Assembly (NCBI GenBank): GCA_007922305.1
Contig: ML677329.1
Span: 2,074,271 to 2,138,270, forward strand
Length of the DNA: 64,000 bases
Direction: 5' to 3'
Source of the DNA: Dermatemys mawii
Lineage: Eukaryota; Chordata; Testudines; Dermatemydidae
Shown: one piece after another, positions 12,201-27,200 of the stretch
How the letters are laid out: every line of letters begins with the position of its first letter
Numbering within the stretch: position 1 is the first letter of the stretch
Notes under the pieces: generated by a model
Database searches by the model: none
What the model was told of the DNA's origin: nothing
The model's input: only the letters and a program-made list of their open reading frames with translations
Position numbers and translations under genes: made by a program

Positions 12201-15200
12201 CAAAAGGGTTGATATATGTCCTACAGGATCTGCACCTCACAATGGTGCTTGATGTTATTACAGGTAATTGCTAAAAAGTAAAATAATGAAAAGCTGTAGC
12301 AAAGAGGATCCAAGTAAAATTTTTAGAGGACAGGATTGTGCAATGTTTCAGTCTTTGAAAGCTTCATAAAACCAAACTATTCTGTTAATCTTGTCTCCCA
12401 TTTTATCCTTTTAGCACATCTATATACAGTACAATATTCATACCCTTACTAACATTTTCCCTTTACAATAGGAAGACATAATAAAGTATTATTTTGATTG
12501 AACCAGAATTTGATCTCACACATACCGGTGTGTTACACTTAATTACAAAATGCTAGAGAGAAGAATCTGGTCTGATAATGGACACCAATATATTTAATTG
12601 GATAAAAAGAGCTTGATTGACTCCTGGAAGGGGTGGAATCCTTCAGATCTATTCTTCTAGTTCAAGTTCACATTATAAATTAAGTCAATGGGAAGTTACA
12701 TTTTCCATTGTCTATACAGAAGACACTTTTGCAAGAGGCAAAATTTCAAACAGCTATTAAATTAAGAGGAACAATGCAGGCATAGAGCACAAGATATTTA
12801 AAAAATATGAAGGTAAGCTGTTCCCTCTGATGAAGCATTAAATAAAACAAAAACAAGACAATTTTGCCTGAACCGCTCCAACTACACTAAGGTACATAGA
12901 AAACCTTCATTTTTGTAATTTGTGTAGTTTCTCTAACTACCTTGTTCATCTCATTAGATGCTACATTTCATTTACAAAAAGGCTGAAAGATTTTACAGCA
13001 TAATATTTACCTTACAGTAACTGAATCAGTTCATCCTGTTATATGTAAGATTAACTATTTAAACAAATAAAATTTGGCTATATCAAAGAACAAACAGCTG
13101 AACAGAGAACTGGAACAGAAATTCTACTCAAAAATAGTTCCACACCTCCTGCTATTATTCAATCCTCAGTAAGTCTTAGACAAGATCAGAAAATACCACA
13201 CAGTAAAAAGCAAAGCACTATGAGAAAATATTCAAAAGAAACATTTGAATTTTACCGTTAGGTCTCTGAACGGATGAAGCAGCAAACCCAAGGGAAGCTT
13301 AGCTTTGTTTAACAAAGCCTGAGTCTGTGGAATATTTGTCAGTGTGCATCGAAATGAACTGCAAAGAAATCATACCAAAATTAGCTTGCAAAGCAAACCT
13401 GAACACATAAATTGTAATAGCATGCAATTATATTCTCTGCAATTCAAAGAGCTGTGAAATTTTAACTATTACTAAACTTATTTTTCAAAATAAACAAAAG
13501 CCATTGCTTAAAACAGCAAAAGTGTCCAGAGAGAATAATATTCAAGTATGGCACCAAAGCTGAAACTATTGCATTTCAACAGGAAATGCACTTTGCAGCT
13601 ATTTTTAAAAACCAAACAATGGAGGGAGAAGGGGGGGGATAGGGAGGTCTACTACCCAAAGTAATTGAAACTTTGAGATGGTATTTTCATTCAGATAAAT
13701 ATTTCCTGATTTCAGAACTCATTAAAGGAAAACTGTACTTGCTAGTTGCTGAAAAGTTATTTTAATTTGAAAAGGAATATAGGAGGATCTCAGTGTTTCC
13801 TTGCAACGAAGAACTGTTATGAGTCATCCTCTTCTCTGATGGACATGGAACCGATGTGACTCCCCAAAAACTTATTAATACCATTCAATATAGTAACCAA
13901 AGGGGAATAGCTTCAAACACACATGAGGAATCCAGAAGAGGAGTACTGCCTCCAAAGTGCTCCAAGCATGGGACTGAAAATGATCCACTCTAATTTCCCT
14001 CCTGCTCACAAAACAATACATTGCCATTAGCCCAAACTGACCTAAGTTTACATACTGGATTAAAGCTTCTTTCAGCATTACAACTGAGTTTTTTGAGCAA
14101 ACACTAATTTTCCTTGTTTGCACGTGCCTGCTACAGTGGGTCCCAACTTAGTTGAAGCCTTTATGCACTACTACAATTTAAATGTTTAATCAAATGTCTC
14201 TATACTAATATACAAACAGCTGGATTATTGTAGTGTGCCTGGTACATCCTTCAAAAGCTGCATGCTGGTGTCTGGCAATGCAATACTACATAAAATTTCC
14301 AAAGATTGCATTACTGTGAGTTCCTATTTGCTTCTGATGCAAGCAAACATACCTAGACTGAAATATAAAGTCATTCAGCTTCTGGGTCCTGGCTACTTGA
14401 AAGACTGACTTTCTCCTCAAGTGCTATCATTGCAGCTGAAATCAGCTGGGATCCTTTCCCTTCTAGTCCTTTGATTAGAATCCCAAGACAGTCTCAGTGT
14501 AAGGAAGTTCGATTTGAAACTTGTTTCTTCCACTGGTCTCTCAGAGCCCAAATTTGTTGGGCTGCTAGGGCACAGTGTAAAACATCTCTCTTTCCGTAGG
14601 CTTTTGCCCAGCTTTAAGAGTATGCGGTTACATTTTAATAACAGACCTTCCAGTGCTGACACTGATCAATAGTCACACGCAGTGAGAGAAATTTTTTAGT
14701 GCTCATCACTGAATTCTGTTCCCACTGATGGCAACGGTAAAACTCCCAATGACTTTACCAGGAACAGTTAGGCAAATGCTGGGTGTTTTTGATAAATTCC
14801 ACGCTTTAAAAAAAAATATCAGAAACTATTTTTTATTTTTATAAGTGTATTCCTTTTGCAAATGATCTCAATTTGTCTTTGTGACCACCCCAAACGATGG
14901 TAAATAGGTTTTATTGATGAGTACAACGAGGCAAACAGGGGTTAAGTGATTTGCCCAATGTCAAAAGCAAACCAGTGGTAGAGTTGGAACTAGAATGCTG
15001 CCTAGTCTTATTATGGTAAGCTTCACGAAGACTGTTTCAATAGCTAGTTTAAAATCAAGAGAACACTTTATAGAGTGAGAACGGTACAGGCAAGTCGCAT
15101 CTTACACAGGGGTTATGTTCCGCGGTCAACATGTAAAGCGAAAACCATGTACAGTCAAAACTCGAGTTTAATGGTGGGCAGAATCGCCTACCCTACAGAT

Positions 15201-18200
15201 ACAGTTTTTAAATTTTTATTTATTTGCCGACCGCGTAAAACTGAAATCGCGTATGTTAAATGCGCGTAAGACGTGACTCGCCTGTACGCTGTTCTAGTAA
15301 AAAGAAATACCATAAGTTACTCAACAGTGACCTCCTCAAACATAAAGCAACAATATTGGCAGACTCTAAAAAGGTCTCATATAGTTGCCTTAAGAATGGT
15401 AGCCATAAGGCTAAACATTGATGGTAGGAGATGTAAATTAGAAACAGTTTCTGTGTTCACACAGAAGTGAAGAGGACTTAACCTCTTCTCTCCAGAAGAA
15501 ACAGACTACACTGGTTGACCAGTGAAAGCAGAATACGGTGGTCAATTTCATCCCTTATAATTTTATTATGCTTAACCAAATTATGAAAGATCACAGAAAA
15601 ATGCTATATCTAATATACCCAAAATTAAAAACAGTATACCTACTCTGGACTGCAATTTAATTTTCTAAGGTCTGAATTCAAATTAGGCACAAGAGCTAGA
15701 ACTGGAGAAACAGGAAGAATATTCCTATCTTGCATAAGATTTACTGGTCTCAAGCTTTCTGGCTGCTGAGAATGCTGTAGACTTAATCCTCCTAAGGTGG
15801 ATGATAATTGGTTCACACCAGGATACTGCTGAAAAAATAAGAGCATTGCAAAACAGTTATACTACATGTTTAATGAATATAATCTTAATTCATTACACTA
15901 GTCTTTAATATCACCATTAAGGAAAATATAGCAGTAGCTAATAATTCTTTGCTGATTAGAAGAGACTTTTAATTTTAAAAGGTTACATAAGTGGACAACC
16001 ACTTCCCAGAATCTTAGCATATACTTTTTGAACAACATTTAGTCTACTACAGCATGAAGTTAACAATCCTCATTTTCAGGACACTCTTATTCAACTGTCT
16101 AAAGAAACCTAGATATAAATCAGCTCTGATATTACAAGAAAACTGATATTCCGCCCCCCACAACACTCCACTTCTGAAGATCTCTCTCTCTCTGTTTTCT
16201 TTTTTTGGTTTTTTTTTTTGCACAAACCAGAAAAAAACAGGCTGTACATTCTATTTCCTCCCTTCAATCCAGGGTAAACCTCAGGCTGTCATGCATTCCC
16301 TTGTTTCTGTAGCATATAGAAAGATTATTTTTTAAAAAGTATCTGTATCTCCTTCAAAAATAACAATTTAACAGTAATTCAAGTAGCCTTCTCGTTCACT
16401 ACTTTGAATTAAGAGCTACTACATCAGTATTCAGACTTGCTTCCTATTTACAGTTCTCACATTTAAAATTGTACTTATATTTTTAAAATAGACTATTGGG
16501 AACTATGTTAAAGGCACATCAATATAATCTCATCAATATAATCTTTACAAAAGGATTGAAAAGAACTATTAAATAATTTCTCAATTAAAAATCTCACTTG
16601 TGGATATTGTTGAAATCCAGAATGGTGCCCTGGATTACTGGGCGGCATAGCAGAAGTAGATGGTGTTGCATTCTGGTATCCAGGTTGAAGAGTAGGGTAC
16701 CCATAACCAAAAGGTTTAGGAGCTCTTGATGTCTGAGGAGTAGGAGCTGGACTACTTGTCGCAGAATTTGTTTCTAGGATAGAGAAAACACATATTTTTA
16801 AAAATTATCTATTGCATTTAAATATAGTAAGAAGCAAAATACTAGCAGCTGATCATAATAATGCTTTTGTTAATTATAAAGAAACAATCAAAAAATTTCT
16901 TTGCGTTCACCAAACAGATATTATAAAACAGCAAAAAAAAAAAGTTTCTCTCTATCAGTATCTGGGGCAATATGCTGGGGAGCACTGTCTTCTAACTCTC
17001 CTCTGCATTTAATTAAATGCACCTCATCTACTAAGTAATTGGAATTTCATAATGTCATTTTATAAATTTCCCCTTTTTACCAGAATGGTAAGAGTAAATA
17101 AATTGCAAAAATATAAAAATAAAATCCCCTTAATTAAAATGTTTTCCCCAAGACTGCTCTTGCTCCCAAATCTCCCCAGTCCTGCAAAATGCACCAAGAC
17201 CTATTGATCTATAGCCTCTTCTAGTCACCCAAGATGAGATTTCTAAATTTTATTAAGAGGTTAGTTCTGTCTTCAAGGGTGTACATGGGATTTCTGTTGA
17301 AGTCAACGTACTCCCTGCATGTGTATCCAAGGCCAGAATTTGGCCCAATTGTTTTAAAAGGCTGAGTTATTTGTAGCATGCAGCTCCCAATTCAGATAGT
17401 TTGTTAGAGTGTTAAGGAGAGGTAGACTGGACAAGAAACAGCAGCAAAGCTTACTGATTATGGACTGAGCTGTCTCAATAGCTCTCCGAGGGGAACACAC
17501 AGCAGTTTTGAAACTAGCACAACATCTCTGTAACTTTAACACTGTGGAACAATATACCTTAAACTATCATCTACCATCAGGGTGAATAGAGACTAGAAGG
17601 TCTACCTGGAGTAGAGGCATGGCAGTGCAAGCACTTGCAATGGCCACTCTAAGGGGCAAGAGTTGGTCTGTGCAAGCCTGAAAATTTGACAAGGCCAAAG
17701 AATCCGGGGATGGTCGCAGAGAAATTTAAACCTGGCAACAAACACACCCCCACACACACCCCAAAAAGGCAAAGTCTCTCAAGCAGGGCTTGCCCACAGG
17801 AAAGAATCAACATGACATGAGTAAGATGTTACTCAACTGTATGGTGCTATGTAAATGTGTTGTAACAAACAAGCCAGCTGAACTGGGAATCACACATTTT
17901 ATGACATAATGGATGTCTCATTGCTGATGATTGAAAGGGGGGCAGTAAGGATAAGCAGGAATCCATGATGGGATTAACAGCGAATGTAGAGTAAGAGGAA
18001 ATGGGTGATGTTTTTAGAAAAGACCAACCTGAAAAACTAGAATTTTGTATTATACAAGTAACATTTTTTTGTTTTGTTATACCTTAACAACAATTCAGAA
18101 TTAACACGCAACAAAGAGCTCACCTGGATAGCCGCCACCTTCAAGGGCATCATAATTGTTGATAACAGGAGAGGCACTGCTAGTAGTGGAGGAGCTGTCA

Positions 18201-21200
18201 ATAGCTAAAAATAAATACAAAAATAAAACAAAGATCTGCTTTACGCAATGGCAAGGTTCTGTGAGGACAAGGCTTCAGAGAACATTCTTACCTGAAGTTT
18301 AAGAAAACACACTGTTAAAGAGATACAGGGAAAATATTGTACTAAGAATCCAACAAAGTTATTACTATTGGAAAACACAAAGATCACACCTAAATGTAGC
18401 CAATTTGGTATTCAGAAAAAGCAACAAATGGATAAAGACATAAACAAAATTAAAATGATTTATTTCAAAGGTTTTTAGACAACCATTTCTAAATTCTTTT
18501 TAATCTAAAAGAGTTCAGGTAATTTAAAGCACTTCTATTTATACTGCCTCAATGACAGCATTCAGCACTCCCATATCATTCAAGACTTCCAATGGTCTTC
18601 AAAGGGAGTTTTGCCTTAGCCGAAAGTGGTGGATAGAGCATTTTGAAGTAACCTTTTCATTTGAAATTTTTCAATTTCCCTCCTTTCATATGCTGTTGTA
18701 ATAAAGAGTGGCTTGGTTTACTGTTAAATGCAAAAGCTCTAACACTCTCTACTGCATATTGCTTATTAAAGTTATCTGCCCTAGCTGTAACAGAGGAAAA
18801 TCTGGTGCAGCCAAAAGGCATACCTAAATACACTAATAAAATAAGTGAAGAGTACTTTTTTTTAAATTGCTTAGACTATTAATGCCTAATTCTTCCTAGT
18901 ACCACATACTTATTCTCTGTTTAAACTGATTATCTGGATTGTAATACTTAAAATGAAAATAAGAATTTTTTTAAAAAGCATTTGTGTTAGTGCAGTTTCA
19001 GTAAAGGGATTTTGTATGCCTGCTCCTTAAACAAAAACACAAACAGATAATGTTGGCCTCTAAAATCTGGTATCTGAACTACAAGTTACAAAATGCAACA
19101 CAAAGAAAACAGTACATGTAAGAGTTCAGCCAAAACAAAGCCACATACAATTTTTGTGAATGTCAGAGACAGGATGGAAGGCCTTAATAGATTCCTCCAC
19201 TGCTCCCTTAAGGTTATCAGCTACTACAACCCATCCTTCCTAGTGAAGCCAAAGTGGGTTTCAGGAAGACATTAATGGAGAAAGCATCATGGCTTGGCAA
19301 ACTGGAATGGGGAAAGTGTTCCACACATAGGAGCAGAGTGAAATGCATCTGGGAGACAACATTACTAGCAACAGGGAGACACCACTACTGTAAAGATTAC
19401 TTCAGCATTTCAGTTAGAATCATTTCTATGAAGTTAATCAGGGTAAAACAAGACTTAAACTCAAAATTCAAAATCAGTTACTCTCAGGAACAAAGTTTTA
19501 CTTCCCTCTTTTCTAAGAAGTACAGTGTTAATTAAAAACAACAAACTTGTGAATTTAGTAAACACCTTCCTTTGTTATACTCACTTATGAACTTGAAAAA
19601 CAACATTTCTTTCCCTACCAAGTTTTCTCTTTTTTCCCCCGACATCAGACAAAAAATCCAAGGAGCTGAAGCAAACAAGATTCTTGTTTCAGCAGCAGCA
19701 TAGCTTCTGCAAGTTTGGTTAACCAGCACTAATTAAAAGCCACAAGGGGAACTTATTTCCAAGCCCAACAAAATATGGTAGGTATAAATGTAGGAATTTT
19801 AAAAAAATGAATGTATGTTATTTGCACCAGGAAGCAGGTTTTACTTGAAGATAAAATAATAAAAGATACTAAGAGGACACTACTACCTAATTATAATCAT
19901 TTTAAGGTAAGTCAAGGTTTGTGAACGTTCTGATGTCACAGATTAGTTGTAGAATGTATTTCTCATTTAACTGTAAATTGGATTCCATAAAATGTTTTAT
20001 ATCAATCCACACTATGAGACAAATCAATTTGCACTAGTCACTCAATAAGATATTACTGTGTAATGATCAGATTAAATTGCAGAATAAAGAACAGATGCTT
20101 CAAAGTTCTACTTTAATAAATGCATAGCAAAAACTGATTACTACGCAAAATTTGTATAAAGCATGAAAAATATATATATTTATCAAGATATAGCACTCTA
20201 CTTAGGTAGTGCTGGCATAAAATCAACAGCTATGAAGCAAAAATTAAAATATATATTTTTAATGAATACAATGAAGTCAAAGTACATATCTCCAAAGAAT
20301 AGTATGAGGCTCTTTGAGAGATGAATGACAGCTTAGAAGCACAAATGTTAACTTTTTCCCCCCCCAGTGTCACCCTAAAAATGTAATTCAATCTGAATTA
20401 TTTTTGGTTTCTTCTACAAAAGTTTTCTAGACCAACTCTGGGAGAAATATATATTATGAAAGAGGACTACAGTTAGAGAGAAACATCTCAGGTTCTCTGT
20501 TTAACAGTTCTACTAATAAGTCTAACATGATGAAAATAAGAATACGACGACTCATATCCTATGAGAAACATCTGACTCCATTGCCCTGAAGATCTTTTAT
20601 GTATTGTCCCTACCCCCTGAAAAATTCATCAGAGTCCCAAGATATACTTGAGTGGTCTACAGATTTTTTCCCCATTGCAAAACATATTTTGTTGATTGAA
20701 CTACTCCATACTATTATTCTGACATGTTGCATTTTACTGATACCAACCTATAATGGGCTCTGATTCAGCAAAGTACTTACACATTCAATAGGAATCCTTA
20801 CATGATTCAATTTAGTCATTTATCTTGCTGAATCAAGATTATAACAGTATTCATTTCTTTGTAAAAATATTAATAACGGAGTTCCCTTGATATTACTGAC
20901 TCTTCCAGTATCATATACTAAGTGACTCGAACATCAGTTACAGTACAAGATAATTATCAGTACAATACACACAAAATGTCACTGATACCAGCAACTGTAA
21001 CGTTGCCATTAGGTTCTGTGGTTTGTTCTGCAATCACTGCAGCTGGAATTTGAGACACTTTTGTAACCAGATGCATAGTGGTTGTACAAGGAAGTATCTA
21101 TTTTGTACCTCAGACTCATTAGTTCAATACAGTGAAATCCAAGAAACGGTCTTATTATTAACGTCCCCTACATGCAATATCAGTAAAATAAAGTGACATT

Positions 21201-24200
21201 CTGTTGCCAGGACTTTAATGGTATTATTCTGTTTGAAATGATAGAGCGGTAGTTCTCAAATGATTGTACTGGTGACCCCTTCCACATAGCAAGCCTCTGA
21301 GTGCGATCCCCCTTATCAATTAAAAAAAACATTTTCTTATATATTTAACACCATTATAAACGCTGGATGCAAAGTGGGTTGGGGTGGAGGCTGACAGCTT
21401 GAGATCCCCACATAATACCCTGTGACCCCCTGAGGGGTCCTGATCCCCAGTTTGAGAACCTCTGTGACAGACGGGCCAGTTCTGTTCCCACTTGAAGTTA
21501 ATGGAAGCAGTGACCCTAGAGTTAAGTAGTGCTATTTGTGAGAGTAAAATACTAAATTTATCTTTTCTTAAGCTTGACAAAAAATTTACACTGAACATCC
21601 AATGACCAATTTAAAAATATTATTGGTTATAAAACATATCATGTTAGTAACATCATAATACATATTTTACAACTTTCTTCAGCACCACTTCTAAGTATGT
21701 AACAAACTAGAGAATCAGATTACACAGAGAGCAATTGTTATAGAGAATAAGTTAGCAGAAAATATTCCTCAGATTAATAAAATGAGATAGGGAAACAATT
21801 TAAAATTAAGCAAGATAAAGATTTCATTTATCACTCACTAACAAACCTGAATTCTGCTTTTATTCAGTTTTAATTTTCAAAAACTCTGAAGACTAAACAG
21901 GTTAACAATTTTATTCATATAAACCCTAGACTCTGCAAAATGCTAAAAATTGGCATTTTGGGGGGAATACATGGTAGATTGCAAGAGCAATCTTTTTCTT
22001 TTGGGGGGGGTGGGGGAGAGAAGAATGTTACTCTAGGTATGCCTTTTTGTTAAGAGAATTCTCCAGGAACACTTTTTGCTGTTTGGTTAAATCAGGTATG
22101 GGCAAACATTTTGGCCTGAGGGCCACACTGGGGTCACAAAACTGTATGGAGGGCTGGGTAGGGAAGGCTGTGCCTCCCCAAACAGCCTGGACCTTCCCAA
22201 ATAGCTTTGGCCCGCCCCCCTATCCTACCCCCATCCACCTCCCATCCCCTGACTGCCCCCCTCAGAACTGCCAACCTATCTAATCCCCCCTGCTCCTTGT
22301 CCCCTAACCCCCCTCAAGAGACCACCTGAGACCACACCCCTTATCTAAGTCCCCTCTCTCCTTGTCTCCTGACCATCCGCCTCCTGAGACCTCCCACCCA
22401 AACTGCCCCCCCAGGACCCCAATCCTCACCCAACCCCCCCTGCTCCCTGTCCCCTGATTGCCCCAACCCCTCTCAACTCTCCCACACCCTGACAGATCCC
22501 CGGGACTCCCATGCCCTATCCAACCCCCCATTCCCTGCCCCCGACTGCCCCAACTCCTCTCCATACCCCCGCCTCCTGACAGACCCCTGGACTCCCATGT
22601 CTATCCAACACACCCTTTCCCTCCTTCCCTTGACCACCACCCCTGAACCTTGGTCCCCTGACTGCCCCTTATATCCAACCCCCCGGCCTGGCCCCCTTAC
22701 CATGCCACTCAGAGCAGCATGTCTGGCTCCGCAAGGCCTGCTGTCCCCCAGAAGGGCACAGCGCCACTGGAACCACGCCACTGCAGCGCTGGCCGGGAGA
22801 AGCTGTGGGCCAGAGCGCTGCCCATGCAGCGCAATGAAGCTGTGGGGGAGAGGAAATAGCAGGGGAAGGGCCGGGGGGAGCCCCCCCAGCTGGGAACTCA
22901 GTGGCTGGTTAGGAGGGGACCAAGGACCGGATGTGGCCCGCAGGCCATAGTTTGCCCACCCCTGTGTTAAATGCTTTCTGAATAAAAAACCTTCTATGAA
23001 AAGCATCCTCTCAATGAACTCAATGGTCAGGATACATGAGCTAGTGTCAGACACAAGGAAACAAATCAAAGGCAAGAAATTATTCTCAAAACATCCTTCT
23101 AAATCACTGGAGAAAACAAACTTTTACACACTATACAACAGCTGAGTAAAACTTTCAGGAGTAACAGCCTGCTGAGCACATATTTCAAAAGAGGCAGGTT
23201 CAGGAGAAGTACATCAAGGCTACGATGACTGTTAAAAGTATAGAAATAGGCTTCTAATGTGGCTCCTGCACATTGTTACAGAGAAGTAACCATTCTCTCC
23301 ACTCCTCAAGCAGTGAATGTCCTCATGAAATAAGCCTAAATTGAGCCTGAGCCTCTTCAGCTTTTAACTTCCTAATGATCCTTAAACCAACAGCACACAC
23401 AGTAGTATACACAGTAGTATACACAGTAGTATACCATGCAGGAGGTTGCCAGTAGGATGAATCAACGGCTACATATCTTTCTCTCTCAAGAGGGCTCTCT
23501 TAAAGGAGATATTTAGCACTCTCCTCACCATCAAGGCTGTAGATCCATTTCTCTTTTAGGGGTTCATACAGAGCAAGAAAAATAAATAATGACCTCAAAG
23601 CTATAAGAAAACATGGAACTAAGTTTGAAACTAAACTATTCTGATAAAACACAAACACGGACCCTTGCAGTGAAAAGCCTGGAACTCCCAACAATCTTAT
23701 CCAAACAAATTGTCATAAGAAAAACAGTTTTCAAAGTAAGTGACCTCTCTAAATTATCCACCAGGTTTGGGGAGAGAGAATCCATAAAGACAATCAGGGT
23801 TAAGACCCCACAAGAAAAAAAGGACAGCTTTGGTCTCACTTTATCTGACACCCTATATACTTTCAGGTACGTGTCTGTGTACAAATACTCTATTACACAA
23901 TTAAGGCTCCATTATGAAATTGTACAAAACCTTTTTTTTTTTTTAAGGAACAAAGTAAATGAAATATCACAACAATTGTTGAGTGGAAAGGGGCAGAACT
24001 TTCTTGAAGTATGTCGAATTCTGAAAGTCTAACACTTTGCAATAGACCGTGGAGATGAACTACTTGTGAGCCAACAGAAACACGGCAACCTCTTTCTCAG
24101 AAATCTATATTTTTCTTTATAAGACTTTCCTCCCAAAAGTCATGCCAAGAGGCATTGTTGATATGTCTGTCATACTGGTCACTGGCATATCAGAAAAGGG

Positions 24201-27200
24201 GAGAAAGGATGATCTTGAGCTTAAGTCACTAGACTTGAGTACCTCATGAGTTTTACGATTTTCCTTTCTCTAATACTGGAAAGTACTAGAGAAATACAGG
24301 ACAGGTTCTGTATACAGTTATGGCCTTAAAAATAATACCACCACATTACAATATATTTTATTTTACTGCAGTATTTACAATGTTTCCTATACTTAGAAGG
24401 AGAAATATTAAAAATAACTGTTAAATTTAACTATCATAGATGGTAAAACATCTACATGTATAGCTGTAATGGAACTAAATCAATCGTCATCCAAAAGCTC
24501 TACATCCAGACATATTCCATTACAATGTTAGAAGTTTGCTGAAAGTTAGAATACTGAAATTAAAACAGCCTCATAAAGTACAACCGTTCACTATAAAATA
24601 CGAAGATGCACATTAACTCAGTGGGAAAAACACTGTACTGAGCAATTGCCAATTATTACACTCCATTTTTAACTACCATATTCATATAAGAGTTGGAAAT
24701 TTTCCCTTAGCTTGCTAGGTGTCTGAAGACTCGCAACTACTTTGGGGTTTAAATTTTTAATTTTAATAATTCAAGGAGGTGGAAATATGAAAAAACCTGG
24801 GTAGGAAAAAAGCAATATACTGGTGTAAAGCTAAAGCAGACCTGCTTCCTCATCCTCCTCATCCTCTTCCTCATCATCTGAACTTGATGACAAGGGAGCT
24901 GGTGCAGAGCTAGCTTGATTATTAACATATCCACCATACTGCATGCCTGTGAAGTGGAAAGCACAAACACAAGAGTCAGACAGGAAAGATGAGAAACAAA
25001 AGGCACAAATCATTGCATTAAAAGTGAGAGAAATCAGGCATTCCAGAGAACAGCCTAACCTGCAAGTGATGAAAGTTCATTAATAGTCTAAGAGAGCTAG
25101 ATCATCTCTGTAAGTGGTTTAGCAGAAGCAGTTTCTTAATGAACTAGTTTGGTTCAGCATTGGTAGTGCCTGAGGAAAACTAGCAGGAAAGAATATACAT
25201 GTATAAAATAAAAAAACTAAATATTTTTCCTCTGGACAGAGAAAGAATAAGTTTGCTCAGCAAACTTGCCCTTTTAAAAAAGATTCATCCAAATTTTTTA
25301 GTATTTTGCAGTTTAGCAAGAAGAGCAATGAAATATACCATTGCCTCACTATATAAGTAAGCACAAACATGTTCCTCCTTTCCGTGTTTTCCATCACACT
25401 CTTACCATGCACTTTAAATAAGGTATGCCAGTTTAATAAGTGTTAGTACTGCTGTGCTGGTTGACTTGGTCAAGATAATAAAAAACGAGGGCCTAAAGCT
25501 AGCCTCATAAGTCCATACTTAGGTACCTTAGGGCAGGTCTACATTATCGACGCAGTGAGATCGATCTATCGAGCGCTCTCCCGTCGACTCCTGTACTCCA
25601 CTGCCGCGAGAGGTGCAGCAGAGATGACAGAGGAGCGGCAGCCTTGAAGACACCGTGGTAAGTCGATCTAGGCACGTTGACTTCAGCTACGCTATTCTCG
25701 TAGCTGAAGTTGCATATCTTAGATTGATCCCGCCCACCCCCACCATTGCAGACTAGGGCTAAGTGTGTGCAGAATTACTGACCTGACAAACTACGCAAGT
25801 ACTCAAAATCTTGAGCATCTGTTGATTTTATAGATGCAACTTACCGCAGTTTTCCTCTTGGCAGCCCAATGGACTACTATATGCTTTAAAAAAAATTAAG
25901 TCATTCACTTCCAAAGTTTTGAAGAGTTTGTGTTTTTCCAATAGAAGTCCTGAATTTACACTGGACTGGTATACCACATATTAGACATGAAAATGTATTT
26001 AACATTATTACAATAAAATTGTTGCAGATAAATCATATGCACAATGGCACTCATGTATACATAAAATGATGTGTATATGTAATGACGTTCAATTACTAGC
26101 TCAGACTGTTTTAACTATTGTACAATGGGCCATATTAACAACATGTATCTTATTAAAATACACAAGCTAGCCATCACATCATTCTGCTTTAAAAAGATTC
26201 TCAAATGAACAAAATCAGAATATTTAAATCATACTTAATACAACTCAGCAGGATCAGTTTGAAGAGCAGCTACCTACCCAATGGACAAGGAAATAAGAAA
26301 CCAAATAGAATACCAGAACATTGTCTGGCCATGCCAGAAGACAAAAGGCTATGGGATATGGTTTAATTTGCCCGTCATTTTATGCACTTGAAATATTACC
26401 AAGCAAAATGCAGTACAATGCTGGCATTTCCCTAATCATTTCGACCTAATGCCCAACCTGGTTCCAGCCATCCTGTTGCTGGGCCCCCACCATCCTCCCA
26501 TCATATGAGATGAAAGGGGGCTATAAAAGGAGGGAGGTCCACTCCCTGCTGTATCAGCCTTAAAGGGAAATAGAAAAAAAGGGAGTGGTGAGCTCCCCAC
26601 TGTAGCACACTTAGATGCCCCAAATACCCTTTTACTCAGCTCTCTTAAGTGATGCTTCCCTTCAAATCTTTTTCCGATCCATTTTATCAAATAATGAGTA
26701 CATTAATGCTTGGCTACCTCCTCCCACCCTGTCTCTGATAGGTTGCTAGATATTGACTCATTCCTCCTCCCTTAATATTATAGAAATAGGTGTACTCAAT
26801 TTTCCCTGAATACTTCAGGTGCCACTAAGCTATGTCCCAATGAAAAACTATCAAATTCCCTTGGTTACCACAGTGAGGTGGTGTGGTTCCCTGCCACCCT
26901 GGAGAGAGACAAGTTCCCCTGGACACCAGGGTAGACAGAGCAAGGGAGCTCTGAACCCGCCCCACAGAGGGTCAGGCATTGCCCCAGAAGTATGAAGGCC
27001 CACCCTCAGAGCTCACTGGGAGAGCAGCCGCCAGGGAGGCGAGATGCCTCTGGCATAGCTTGTGTTTGGGAAACCCCAGCGTCCTGTGGTAAACCTGAGG
27101 ACTGGCTTGGCCTGCCCTGCACCAGCTACCTGAAGGACTTGCTGAGCCTGCACCACGCCAGCTACCTGCAGGAGTTGCCGTGCCTGCCCCGTGCCAGCTA

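Larger units (their letters stand above)
13359..15643 (-). other. SEC24B intron 7
   Basis: 2.29 kb intron. It holds a MIR-like SINE (14895..15015) and a Tigger-like element (15087..15284). 13359..14890 shows only AT-rich sequence and a short G run near 13632. Confidence 0.75.
18205..24841 (-). other. SEC24B intron 4
   Basis: 6.64 kb intron. It contains a palindromic repeat (20755..20838), two hAT-like elements (21247..21464 and 22093..22964) and a 12-bp tandem repeat (23397..23434). 18205..20750 and 23440..24841 are AT-rich with nothing recognised. Confidence 0.75.

Noticed and set aside
14417..14662. 81-codon minus-strand frame in intron 7
   Set aside because: No family recognised and the area looks like ancient repeat sequence; no evidence for an expressed gene.
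22473..23075. 200-codon minus-strand open frame
   Set aside because: Falls on the G-rich interior and right end of a hAT element; no protein features.
23397..23434. Tandem repeat considered as a CRISPR-like array
   Set aside because: Units are 12 bases and contiguous with no spacers; vertebrate genomic context.
23613..24032. 139-codon + strand open frame
   Set aside because: AT-rich intron sequence, no recognised motif, antisense to the gene, no supporting splice or promoter context.
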